DNA of 64,000 nt from Sutcliffiella rhizosphaerae (GTDB taxonomy: Bacteria; Bacillota; Bacilli; Bacillales; Bacillaceae_I). A program made the translations under genes and the position numbers. This document shows, in pieces, positions 29,352-37,826 of the stretch. Each line of letters starts with the position of its first letter. The stretch's first letter is position 1. The notes under the pieces were generated by a model. That model was not told the origin of the DNA and did no database searches. It worked only from the letters and a program-made list of their open reading frames with translations. The DNA lies in contig NZ_CAKJTJ010000004.1 of assembly GCF_917563925.1 (NCBI RefSeq), forward strand, positions 88,683 through 152,682. Direction: 5' to 3'.

Positions 29352-30362
29352 CTAATTTTCTTTCTGTACAAGAGATACACCGCTAGCTTCATAATGAAGA
29401 ATTTTTTGGATAACGGTACCTAAATAAGCACCCGCTTCGACTGGAGGAATTCCTCCTTTATGGATATTTGATATGACCATGCGATCTGCCTCAATGGTCC
29501 CTTTCCTTGGTTCATAACATAAATACGCACTCAAGGACTCTGCACTTACCAAACCCGGACGCTCTCCAATCAGCAATACGACCACCTTGGGACGTAATAA
29601 TTCTCCAATATCATCCATCACAGCTACGCGTCCTTTTTCGATAAAAAATGAGGTTCCTATCTCCAATCCCATACTTTGTAAAGCTTGCTGCAAGGACAAA
29701 TAAACATCTTCCACATTTTCATCCACCGCTTTGGAACTTAACCCATCTGATACCACGATTTGCACAGCAGGGGCATGCTTACACTTTTCTTTAATAAGTG
29801 CTTTTGCTTCATCCGAAAGCTTTCTTCCATAGTCAGGGCGGCGAATATACACTTCTTTATCCGTCACTTGTGTATGTACTTTAAACAGTTGAAGATTCTT
29901 CAGTAGCTTCTCTTGTACATCTCCATACACTGCATCCACTGCCGCAGCATGATCATAACGGAATTTTAACCATGATTCAGTTTTGGGACGTAATCCCGCT
30001 CTTCCAATTCCGATTCTTGCCGGTGTTTTACTTTTTAAAAATTCTAATTCCTCTTGATCGGCAGGCTCCTCTAATCCTTTTATTACCCGATTGATTTCTT
30101 CTACTGGCACGTCATCCGTTTTCCTTGAAGGCGGTGTGGTTTTCTCTACACTAGTAATATAAGGTTGGATGGAAATCAGTTCCTGAGTTTTTGCCTCGGA
30201 AATTGGTAAACTACTTAGGTTTTCTAATTTTGCTTTTTGTTCTGTATGTGGCCAGAATTGGACTCCGCCATTCTTTTCAGTGACCTCTGTTTCTATAGAT
30301 TGCTGAGATTGAAGCTTTTCTACTACCAATCTGGTTATTTGTTCTAACAATTCAGGATTCAT
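29352..30362 (-). CDS. eutC: ethanolamine ammonia-lyase small subunit (copy 1)
   Basis: A 336-residue protein. The conserved domain starts near residue 110 (KTPARIGIGRAGLRPKTESWLKFRYDHAAA) and includes VVSDGLSS, VVLLIGERPGL and the C-terminal NIHKGGIPPVEAGAYLG. It binds the cobalamin with EutB. The first 18 residues (MNPELLEQITRLVVEKLQ) form an amphipathic helix suited to encapsulation, followed by an unusually long linker of about 80 residues. Directly after eutB. Confidence 0.95.
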   Translation of the reverse strand: MNPELLEQITRLVVEKLQSQQSIETEVTEKNGGVQFWPHTEQKAKLENLSSLPISEAKTQELISIQPYITSVEKTTPPSRKTDDVPVEEINRVIKGLEEPADQEELEFLKSKTPARIGIGRAGLRPKTESWLKFRYDHAAAVDAVYGDVQEKLLKNLQLFKVHTQVTDKEVYIRRPDYGRKLSDEAKALIKEKCKHAPAVQIVVSDGLSSKAVDENVEDVYLSLQQALQSMGLEIGTSFFIEKGRVAVMDDIGELLRPKVVVLLIGERPGLVSAESLSAYLCYEPRKGTIEADRMVISNIHKGGIPPVEAGAYLGTVIQKILHYEASGVSLVQKEN

Positions 30363-30373
30363 CGGTAGCCCTC

Positions 30374-31738
30374 CTATCTTGTAAAAATGGTCGGATCTCC
30401 AGCTATCTTGCTAAGCTTTCCATTCTCGAAAATCCCCATTTTCTCCAGCCATTCTTCAAATAGAGGTGCTGGTTTTTTATTCAATGTCTGGCGTAATGTT
30501 GCTACGTCATGATAACTCATAGATTGATAGTTCAGCATACAGTCATCGCCCATTGGTGTAGCAATGATAAAATTCACACCAGCTGCAGTAAGCAATACAC
30601 CTAAATCTTCTATGTCATTTTGATCTGCTTTTATATGGTTGGTGTAACAAATATCGACGCCCATCGGAATGTTGTGCATCTTCCCCATAAAATGATCTTC
30701 AAGCCCTGCCCGAATTACTTGCTTACTGTTGTACAAATACTCTGGCCCAATAAATCCCACGACCGTGTTTACGATAAAGGGATCAAAGAAGCGAGCAAAG
30801 CCATAATTTCTAGCTTCCAGTGTCATTTGATCAATGCCAAAGTGAGCTTCCGCGGACAATTCTGAACCTTGTCCCGTCTCAAAATATAATCGTTGTGGCC
30901 CGGTTCCAGTACCATGTACTTTTGCTAATTGATTGGCTTCCTCTAACATAGAAGCGGTAATTCCAAAAGAACGATTGGCAGCTTCCGTTCCGGCGATACT
31001 TTGGAAGATCATATCCGCCGGTGCTCCTTGTTTTATTGCTTTCATTTGAGCTGTCACATGTGCCAACACACAGTTTTGTGAAGGAATTTGCCATTCTTGG
31101 ATAAAATCGTGGGTGGCATGGAGAAGCCGTTTCACACTTTCCACTGAATCATCTACTGGATTTATGCCAATTACCGCGTCCCCAATTCCATATGCCAGAC
31201 CTTCTTTCAAAGAAGCAATCATCCCCTCTACGTTGTCGGTTGGATGATTAGGCTGTAACCGAGAAGCAAGTGTTCCTTTTTGACCGATAGTAATATTACA
31301 TTTTGTAAGGATCTCTATTTTATTGGCTGCATGAACCAAATCAAGGTTGGACATGATTTTTGCTACCGCTGCAATCATCTCGCTATTTAGTCCAATACTC
31401 AGGCGCTTTAAGTCTTCCCCAGTAGTGTCATCATGCAGGATATACTCTCTTAATTCTGATACTGACCAATTTTTAATAGACTGATAGATTCGTTCATTAA
31501 CCTGACCCTCTATAATCCGGGATACTTCATCTTCCTCTGGGTTGAGTAAAGGATTCTCTCTAATATCACCAAGCATTATATTGCTTAGAACTTCTTTAGC
31601 AGCTATACGCTCTTGCACGGTTTCTGCTGCAATTCCTGCTAGGCGGTCCCCGGATTTTTCTTCATTTGCTTTTGCCAATACTTCTTTTAAAGTCGAAAAT
31701 TGATAAACAGTACCTAAATAATTCGTGCTTAATTTCAC
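30374..31738 (-). CDS. eutB: ethanolamine ammonia-lyase large subunit (copy 1)
   Basis: A 454-residue TIM-barrel subunit that, with EutC and adenosylcobalamin, splits ethanolamine to acetaldehyde and ammonia. Family signatures: LQPNHPTDNVEGM, GDAVIGINPVDDSVESV, QNCVLAHVTAQ, YFETGQGSELSAEAH and CYTNHIKADQND. It starts 18 bp after eutA, so it is in the operon. Confidence 0.96.
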   Translation of the reverse strand: MKLSTNYLGTVYQFSTLKEVLAKANEEKSGDRLAGIAAETVQERIAAKEVLSNIMLGDIRENPLLNPEEDEVSRIIEGQVNERIYQSIKNWSVSELREYILHDDTTGEDLKRLSIGLNSEMIAAVAKIMSNLDLVHAANKIEILTKCNITIGQKGTLASRLQPNHPTDNVEGMIASLKEGLAYGIGDAVIGINPVDDSVESVKRLLHATHDFIQEWQIPSQNCVLAHVTAQMKAIKQGAPADMIFQSIAGTEAANRSFGITASMLEEANQLAKVHGTGTGPQRLYFETGQGSELSAEAHFGIDQMTLEARNYGFARFFDPFIVNTVVGFIGPEYLYNSKQVIRAGLEDHFMGKMHNIPMGVDICYTNHIKADQNDIEDLGVLLTAAGVNFIIATPMGDDCMLNYQSMSYHDVATLRQTLNKKPAPLFEEWLEKMGIFENGKLSKIAGDPTIFTR

Positions 31739-31756
31739 CTTCTAATGCCTCCTTTC

Positions 31757-33205
31757 CTAGCTGTTATGAAAGGTTAATGTTTTTATTACAACTGGAACCA
31801 CATTTGTTTGTAGCACATTTCCAATATCGAGATAATCACCATGCTCTACACGTATTTGATCAATGCACACGACACTCTTTGTTGGATCTTGAACATTCAA
31901 TGTTTGTCCCAAAACTTTTGCATGGTCACTTTCTAATACGAGGACAAGTGGTTGATCTTGGTTTGGTTTATTTTTAATTGCGGAAAGGATCGTTTCTGCT
32001 AGTCCTTGAATGTCCTTAAACCCCATATGTGGCAACTCCGTAAAGTAAAGCGCAAAATTTTGACCTTCTCTTTGAGCATCAAATATATCAATTGCTTCTT
32101 TAATACCTGTAGAGATTTTTTGAATGCCTGTTTCAAAGTGATGCTGAAACCTTATTTGATATACTGGTAAATTCTTAATAGGAAGCTCACTTGCTTCCAC
32201 TTGAATCGTCGCACCGCTTATCTCCGTTGTTTGAGTACCTGCTCCCAGCACGGTAGCACGAACCGTTTCTTCTGGCTGTATCCATGTCCATTCTTGAAGC
32301 TGTTCATTCTCTTTTAACGTCAAAGCAAGCATTTCACCTATATCATCATAAACAGCAGAGACAGGCTGCCCTTCTTCTAGCCTGTACAGACATTCACTAA
32401 TGCCTCCCGAGAACATCACTATTTCTACTACATCATTCCAGTTTGGCGGATGACCTAATAAAAGATTTTTATCTTCATTCGTTAGTTCTTTTTTCAACAT
32501 ACGAACGATAACATCACTCATGTATTGGCATATCTTCCTCACATCTTGATGGCCTTTGTCATCACCAACTGATAAAGAAGAATTCCAGTGATTTAATACT
32601 TCTTTTACTGGTGAAGAAATATGTGTGATTTTATTATTCTTAAACTCTATTAAGCGACCGCCAATATGCAACGTACATGTGCCGCATAATCTACCCGATT
32701 TAAATACAGCAATATTAGCCGTTCCTCCACCGATGTCTATATTAGCGATCGTCTTTCCTGTTTTTCTTGAAAAGGCAAATGCACCGGATCCCTTTGCAGC
32801 AATGATACCCTCCAAATCTGGACCTGCTGTTGCAACTAGAAATTCCCCTGCATGTCCAGATAGATGATGTAGCATCTCTTCTGCATTCTTTTTCGTTGCT
32901 GTTTCGCCTGTGATGATAACAGCTCCTGTTTGAATATCACTTGTTTTAATCGAAGCTTCCCTATACTCTTTTTCCACCAATGCATCCACTGCCTGAATAT
33001 CAATAGTGGACTGGGAAAGAAGCGGGGTCCGGTAGATGGGACTTCTGTAAATAACCTCCTTATCAATAATTTCTATTCTTGGCATATGTGTTCCGCCAGC
33101 CATATTCATGAGAGAGAATTTACTGATTACAAGCTTTGTTGTGCTCGTTCCAATATCGATTCCCACACTTATTATTTCTTCTTTTTGTGGATCATATCGC
33201 TTCAT
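31757..33205 (-). CDS. eutA: ethanolamine ammonia-lyase reactivase EutA
   Basis: A 482-residue ATPase of the actin/Hsp70 fold that exchanges damaged cobalamin on EutBC. Motifs: SVGIDIGTSTTKLVIS near residue 14 and ANIDIGGGTANIAVF near 155; also VIITGETATKKNAEEM. First gene after the EutV-type leader terminator, with GGGAGATG upstream of its ATG. Confidence 0.95.
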   Translation of the reverse strand: MKRYDPQKEEIISVGIDIGTSTTKLVISKFSLMNMAGGTHMPRIEIIDKEVIYRSPIYRTPLLSQSTIDIQAVDALVEKEYREASIKTSDIQTGAVIITGETATKKNAEEMLHHLSGHAGEFLVATAGPDLEGIIAAKGSGAFAFSRKTGKTIANIDIGGGTANIAVFKSGRLCGTCTLHIGGRLIEFKNNKITHISSPVKEVLNHWNSSLSVGDDKGHQDVRKICQYMSDVIVRMLKKELTNEDKNLLLGHPPNWNDVVEIVMFSGGISECLYRLEEGQPVSAVYDDIGEMLALTLKENEQLQEWTWIQPEETVRATVLGAGTQTTEISGATIQVEASELPIKNLPVYQIRFQHHFETGIQKISTGIKEAIDIFDAQREGQNFALYFTELPHMGFKDIQGLAETILSAIKNKPNQDQPLVLVLESDHAKVLGQTLNVQDPTKSVVCIDQIRVEHGDYLDIGNVLQTNVVPVVIKTLTFHNS

Positions 33206-33255
33206 AAGCTACATCTCCCAAAATACTTCTTTGCCAAAGGGCTCATTGATGTACA

Positions 33256-33311
33256 AACAAAAAGGCACCTCATACTAACTACCTGTAAAAGATAGCTGTA
33301 TAAGGCGCCTT
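33256..33311 (-). terminator. regulated leader terminator before eutA
   Basis: On the minus strand AAGGCGCCTTATAC (33311-33298) pairs with GTATGAGGTGCCTT (33275-33262), 14 bp with two G-U pairs, then TTTGTTTG. The 5' arm overlaps the EutV-type hairpin, so forming one excludes the other. Confidence 0.8.
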
Positions 33312-33315
33312 TGCC
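33304..33315 (-). promoter_or_regulatory. EutV-type antiterminator hairpin (eutA leader)
   Basis: The minus strand reads GGC-AAAGGC-GCC: a 3-bp stem with a six-base loop having A at position 1 and G at position 4, the hallmark reported for ANTAR/EutV RNA targets. It overlaps the terminator's 5' arm. A second upstream hairpin was not found. Confidence 0.6.
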
Positions 33316-33368
33316 GATTATTATTTTATATAAAGAATATAATTTATATTCAGAATTTTGTAAAGGGG

Positions 33369-33869
33369 TTACATGAATATAACATAATCGGATGGGTTTT
33401 CCTTCAAATAGCTTTCCATTTCCTGGTGAGATTGACAGGTTACTAGCTCTTTTATCTCCTTTACCCCCTCCCCCTTTAATGAAGAGGTAATAACGATTGG
33501 ACCTTTCGGGATTACCTTTTTTAACTCTGCTATGGCAAATGGTACATCGGCATCCTCTTCATCCGATTTTGTCACTATTCCAATAGGGATTTTATTTAAG
33601 CCATGGCTGAAGCCAGGCGGAAATATAGTCTTTCTTTTTGTTGCATCCTGTAGAAATAAAATGTGAGAAACCTCGAGAGCAGTTGCCATGATATTTTTAT
33701 AGAAAAGAGGATTTTCCGTATATTCACCAGGTGTATCGACAATCCAATCATAATAGTGAAGAGACTGTGTTTTTACCGCCTTCCTCTTTTGGCCAAGAAG
33801 AGCATGGGTCAATGTTGATTTCCCTGCTCCAATGGATCCAATGAGCATGGCACGGTTTTTTCTTGTCAT
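33369..33869 (-). CDS. eutP: EutP GTPase-like protein
   Basis: A 166-residue P-loop protein. Motifs are Walker A LIGSIGAGKSTL (residues about 8-19), DTPGEY (G3) and TKSD (G4). EutP/PduV proteins associate with the microcompartment, and EutP has also been reported to act as an acetate kinase. It follows eutS by 19 bp. Confidence 0.92.
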   Translation of the reverse strand: MTRKNRAMLIGSIGAGKSTLTHALLGQKRKAVKTQSLHYYDWIVDTPGEYTENPLFYKNIMATALEVSHILFLQDATKRKTIFPPGFSHGLNKIPIGIVTKSDEEDADVPFAIAELKKVIPKGPIVITSSLKGEGVKEIKELVTCQSHQEMESYLKENPSDYVIFM

Positions 33870-33888
33870 ATAATCCCCCTTTTCATTT

Positions 33889-34230
33889 TTATGATTTAGT
33901 TATATTTGCAGGGGTATAACTAAGAGTATCGTGAAGAAAGCGATTAATTTCTCTCATAGACATGTCCACTTCCGAAACACTTCCGACAATAACAAGGCTT
34001 CCTGTAAAGCGATCTAAAAAACCAATTTTGACATTTGCTGCTTTTGTTGCAAGGTCGCCTGCGATAATCACCGTTTCACTAGGGGTTAACGTTAATATTC
34101 CTAGTGCACCCGCTTCTTGTATCCCCAATTTTTCAAACATATCTGGATCAGGGTTTGCAATCAAATGACTTAGCGTTACTTGTTTACCAGGTACAAATTC
34201 TTGAATAAACCGTTTTTTCTCTTCACTCAT
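33889..34230 (-). CDS. eutS: EutS/PduU-type shell protein
   Basis: A 113-residue circularly permuted BMC protein. It has FVPGKQVTLSHLIANP, then LGILTLTPSETVIIAGDLATKAANVKIGFLDRFTGSLVI. It forms bent hexamers in the shell. AGGAGG precedes the ATG; it lies 31 bp after eutH. Confidence 0.93.
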   Translation of the reverse strand: MSEEKKRFIQEFVPGKQVTLSHLIANPDPDMFEKLGIQEAGALGILTLTPSETVIIAGDLATKAANVKIGFLDRFTGSLVIVGSVSEVDMSMREINRFLHDTLSYTPANITKS

Positions 34231-34261
34231 CGGGAAAATCCTCCTTGCTGTTTATGATCTG

Positions 34262-35548
34262 CTACATTGATTTTGTTCGATGGTCAATAGTAAAATCCTT
34301 CTCCATATATTCGTCTTTTCCAATAATCCCTGCTTCCCGATCCTTTTTCTCTAATTCCAAAGCTTTCGGGACAGACAACCAATAAGCCAGTCCAATTCCA
34401 ATCACACCAGCTGCCAACTTACCAACGATAATCGGTAATATCAAACTTGGCTGGAAATTTGCCGTGAAAGACAGGTGATCACCTAGTAGGAATGCCGCAC
34501 AAACTGCAAACGAAATATTAATGACTTTATCTTTTGGCGGCATATTCCGTACTAACTTAAACATAGCTAGAATATTAGCTATGGTCGCTAGAATACCTGC
34601 ACTTCCTTCTTTACTTAATCCGAATTTTCCACCCATCGCTTCAAGTGGTCTTCCTGCATATTTTTGAAGTAAATAGACCATCGGGAAGGCACCTGCCAGC
34701 ATAATTCCGATATAACCAGCAGTTTCAAGTGCACGGAATTGGTCAACTTCGTCTGCCATAATCGGGTCGAATCCCCACGCTCCAAATACGGCTGAAAATA
34801 CCCCTGTAAAAATTTCAACAATGGAAAATACCAAAACAAGCTTAATTCCAGCGTCCAAAAATTTACCAAACCACATAAATCCTTTAATCATCAGATCAGG
34901 GAGGAAATATAAACCAATTGCGATTAAAATAACAAAAATTAAAAGAGGCGATAAATTCAGAAACATTTTCAAGTAAGAAATGGTAAATTGATATGATGAT
35001 TCCGAAGAAGTCGAAACGATTTCACGAACTTTTGTATTGGTTACTAAAATCAATACACTGGAAATGAACGCACCAATTGGAATCGTCAATACACCCGACA
35101 TGATTCCAAGTGCCATGTACTTATGGTCCCTCTTATCCAACATGGCAAGTCCCATGGGGATAGAGAAAACGATAGTTGCCCCTGCCATGAATCCGACAAT
35201 CAAGGCCATTATCCAGCCTTCATAGGATTGCTTTAATACCTCAGCCAACTGATAGCCACCCATGTCGGATGCCAAAATTGCCGTTGCAGCAATGGCTGGA
35301 TCTGCTCCGATTTTTGCGAAGAATGGTCCACATACTTTATCTATGAACCATGACAAATATGGAATGGAAGCCATAATTCCTGCGGCCGGGACAAAAATAT
35401 GCCCTACCGAGTGCATCCCCTCCATGAATTGCTTTCCAACACCTTCCTCACTATTAATGATAGCGCCAATTGCACCAATTACCGCACACACCATAATGAT
35501 ATAAATGACAATGTTTCCAACCAAGACCATAGCATACCCCTCCAACAT
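34262..35548 (-). CDS. eutH: ethanolamine transporter EutH
   Basis: A 428-residue integral membrane protein with about 10-11 TM helices and family-typical stretches: EEGVGKQFMEGMHSVGHIFVPAAGIMASIPYL, DMGGYQLA, and GDHLSFTANFQPSL near residue 358. It imports ethanolamine or aids its entry. It is the first gene after the EutV-type terminator that follows eutV. Confidence 0.95.
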   Translation of the reverse strand: MLEGYAMVLVGNIVIYIIMVCAVIGAIGAIINSEEGVGKQFMEGMHSVGHIFVPAAGIMASIPYLSWFIDKVCGPFFAKIGADPAIAATAILASDMGGYQLAEVLKQSYEGWIMALIVGFMAGATIVFSIPMGLAMLDKRDHKYMALGIMSGVLTIPIGAFISSVLILVTNTKVREIVSTSSESSYQFTISYLKMFLNLSPLLIFVILIAIGLYFLPDLMIKGFMWFGKFLDAGIKLVLVFSIVEIFTGVFSAVFGAWGFDPIMADEVDQFRALETAGYIGIMLAGAFPMVYLLQKYAGRPLEAMGGKFGLSKEGSAGILATIANILAMFKLVRNMPPKDKVINISFAVCAAFLLGDHLSFTANFQPSLILPIIVGKLAAGVIGIGLAYWLSVPKALELEKKDREAGIIGKDEYMEKDFTIDHRTKSM

Positions 35549-35641
35549 TTAATTTATTTTTTCTATTTCAACGGAAGATTGTTTCTTGGCTTTTCTTCAA
35601 GAAGATATATATTCGTTCCTTTCATCCCCTCCTAAAAATGA

Positions 35642-35690
35642 CAAAAAGGTACTAGGTGGTTTTATTTTGCTTAAACCACTTAGCACCTTT
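35642..35690 (-). terminator. regulated terminator between eutV and eutH
   Basis: On the minus strand the arm AAGGTGCTAAGTGGTTT pairs with AAACCACCTAGTACCTT across a short loop, then TTTT. This stops eutWV transcription before eutH unless it is disrupted. Confidence 0.8.
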
Positions 35691-35694
35691 GCTA
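35681..35694 (-). promoter_or_regulatory. EutV-type antiterminator hairpin (eutH leader)
   Basis: The minus strand reads TAGC-AAAGGT-GCTA: a 4-bp stem and a six-base loop with A1 and G4. It closely follows the reported EutV motif AGCAANGRRGCUY and overlaps the 5' arm of the terminator at 35642-35690. The eutV stop is only 14 bp away. Confidence 0.7.
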
Positions 35695-35708
35695 CTTTTA
35701 TTTACTTG

Positions 35709-36281
35709 TTATGTGTTGTACTTTAGAATAATGGTTTTGGCTACTTTTTCAAGTGTAACTTGCCTGTCCATGCTGATAGTTCGCATTCTACTATATGCAA
35801 CTTCCTCAGTCATCTGGAACCGTTCCATCAAAATTCCTTTTGCTTTCTCCACAATCTTCCGGTTTTTTAATCTAGTATTCATTTCTTCGACTTTTTGTTT
35901 ATATTCGTTCGCATTCTCTGCCTGCTTCAGCGCAATCTCTATTGCTGGAATTAAACTTGCTTCTGAAATCGGCTTAACTAGATAGCCTAAAATATTTGCC
36001 TGTTTCGCTTTATCAATATACTCTCGTTGGCTGTAAGCGGTCAGAAGAATAATAGGAATGTTGAATTTAGATGATATGATTTTGCTGGCTTTCAATCCAT
36101 TTAGCTTAGGCATTTTTATATCCATCAAAATTAGATCTGGCTTAAGGGAAAAGGCCAGCTCAATAGCCTTTTCACCATCCCCGGTTTCCCCGACAATTTC
36201 GTAACCTGCATCTTGTAGCATCATAGAAATATCTAACCGAACGATCGATTCATCTTCAACAAGCATAATTCTCTTTTTCAT
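35709..36281 (-). CDS. eutV: EutV, ANTAR-domain response regulator
   Basis: A 190-residue regulator. The receiver domain (about 1-120) has acidic residues E9/D10, phospho-acceptor D53 in LILMDIKMP and LLTAYSQ. The C-terminal ANTAR RNA-binding domain (about 130-190) includes KAKGILMERFQMTEEVAYSRMR. When phosphorylated by EutW it should bind leader hairpins and prevent termination. The gene starts 5 bp after eutW. Confidence 0.95.
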   Translation of the reverse strand: MKKRIMLVEDESIVRLDISMMLQDAGYEIVGETGDGEKAIELAFSLKPDLILMDIKMPKLNGLKASKIISSKFNIPIILLTAYSQREYIDKAKQANILGYLVKPISEASLIPAIEIALKQAENANEYKQKVEEMNTRLKNRKIVEKAKGILMERFQMTEEVAYSRMRTISMDRQVTLEKVAKTIILKYNT

Positions 36282-36285
36282 CCCA

Positions 36286-37701
36286 TCACTCGCTTTCCAT
36301 AGGGAACCCTATAGCTGCAATCGTTCCTGACTGTGTTTTACGAATGGTAAAATGACCGGAAAGATCGTGTTCCGCCATCATTTTGACTACCTCCAGCCCC
36401 AGTGATGGCTTGGAGCTTTCAGAGTATCCCACCCCATCATCCTCTACTTGTACGTTCCATTCAAGTCCATTGGCATAAAAGGTAACATGGATATTTCCCG
36501 AACTGCGATTTTGGAAAGCATGATTCACACAATTTTGGATGAGTTCATTTATAATAAGGGAAACAGAAACAGCTTTATTTGATTTAATGGTCAATCTTGG
36601 ACCTGCATAGCTAATACTAATAGCTTTTGAATCTTCTTGTGGCTGTTCCACTAGCATATTGCCTATTTTCTCAATTAAACTATAAACCTCGACATCGTCC
36701 TCACTAGAATTGGATAATATAATTTCATAGACATGAGCGATACTTAGGATCCTATTCAAGCTTTCCACAAAATGAACTTTGCTTTCTTCAGGCACACCTC
36801 TTCGCATCTGTAAACGCAGCAAGCTTGCTACCGTTTGTAGATTATTTTTTACACGATGATGAATTTCCCTTATTGCTACACTTTTTACAATTAGTTCTCG
36901 CTCTTTTTGGCGCAGTTCTGTCATATCCCGAAAAATGATAAATGTACCTTCCGTTTTTTCTCCCAAACAAATTTTTTTCACTTGGAACGTCCGGTTGGTT
37001 ATTTCGACCTCTGTTACTAATAAATCTTCTGAATTTTGTAAGATAGGATTTAAACATGGGAAGTAGGAAATGAGGTCCGTTCCCACATTACAATCTGTAG
37101 AACATACTTCTGACACAAGGTTAATGGCGGCCGGATTGTAGTAAAGCAACTTACCTTTAGGATCGATGAAAAATAATGCCTCTTCAATCACTTCGGAAAT
37201 GATAGGTCTATTTTCTGTCATTCCAATCAAAATCTCACTTAACGTTTCCGTTGTTTTTGATAGCGCTTTCATTTTATCTTGGTGCTGCAATTTTTCGCTG
37301 ATGTCTTTTTCCATGATTAAAGTTCCTATAATGCGGTTACTTGCCCCTTTTATAGGAACGACACTTTGTTCAACTGTTTTTCCCTCTTGCGTAATGGCTC
37401 GGTTAAGAAACATATTCTTTCCTGTCCGCAACGAATAGAAAACTGCTGGTTCAAACGCCTCGTATGCAAACTTCCCTACAACTGGATGTTTGTATACTGA
37501 TTTGGCTGTGGTTGGTGCTGCTTCTGCAACCACAATGGCATGTTTTCCCTCTATAGTTGGACAATCAATGAATACATTGGCTTGGTTCAAATCTGCCATA
37601 AATGGGAGATTACGCGATAATTCTTCTATTTTTACAATATCATCTTCTATTAAATTAGTATGAAGATGACAAAGCGACTCTACCAAGGTGGTGTTCGTCA
37701 T
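36286..37701 (-). CDS. eutW: EutW sensor histidine kinase
   Basis: A 471-residue soluble kinase. The N-terminal sensor region (about 1-150) resembles the GAF/PocR-type ligand domains of EutW, a PAS-like segment covers about 165-265, and a HisKA_2 box AIREIHHRVKNNLQTVASLL sits near residue 280. The HATPase domain has NELIQNCVNHAF and DDGVGY. No TM segments, fitting a sensor of cytoplasmic ethanolamine. It is transcribed from a consensus promoter just upstream. Confidence 0.93.
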   Translation of the reverse strand: MTNTTLVESLCHLHTNLIEDDIVKIEELSRNLPFMADLNQANVFIDCPTIEGKHAIVVAEAAPTTAKSVYKHPVVGKFAYEAFEPAVFYSLRTGKNMFLNRAITQEGKTVEQSVVPIKGASNRIIGTLIMEKDISEKLQHQDKMKALSKTTETLSEILIGMTENRPIISEVIEEALFFIDPKGKLLYYNPAAINLVSEVCSTDCNVGTDLISYFPCLNPILQNSEDLLVTEVEITNRTFQVKKICLGEKTEGTFIIFRDMTELRQKERELIVKSVAIREIHHRVKNNLQTVASLLRLQMRRGVPEESKVHFVESLNRILSIAHVYEIILSNSSEDDVEVYSLIEKIGNMLVEQPQEDSKAISISYAGPRLTIKSNKAVSVSLIINELIQNCVNHAFQNRSSGNIHVTFYANGLEWNVQVEDDGVGYSESSKPSLGLEVVKMMAEHDLSGHFTIRKTQSGTIAAIGFPMESE

Positions 37702-37747
37702 AAAAATATCTCCAAATTCCCTAGAAAATAGTTAGAATATAGTGAAT

Positions 37748-37776
37748 ATTATATTTTTTACAAAAGTATTTGTCAA
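37748..37776 (-). promoter_or_regulatory. perfect sigma-A consensus promoter of eutWV
   Basis: On the minus strand TTGACA (37776-37771), exactly 17 nt, TATAAT (37753-37748), about 47 nt before the eutW ATG. All twelve bases match. Confidence 0.85.
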
Positions 37777-37785
37777 TGCAAGTTT

Positions 37786-37815
37786 ATTCCTCTAGGAATA
37801 TTTTACTTAGTAAAA
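37786..37815. promoter_or_regulatory. two adjacent palindromes upstream of the eutW promoter
   Basis: ATTCCTCTAGGAAT (37786-37799; ATTCC/GGAAT arms) and TTTTACTTAGTAAAA (37801-37815; perfect 7-bp arms). They start 10 bp behind the -35 box and end 12 bp before the eutC2 stop. They may be operator sites or the 3' end structure of eutC2; neither has a good T run. Confidence 0.4.
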
Positions 37816-37826
37816 AGTCTCGGATT

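Noticed and set aside
33206-33368. Cobalamin riboswitch ahead of eutA
   Set aside because: The gap is too short and no B12-box-like sequence was seen; a EutV-type terminator explains it better.
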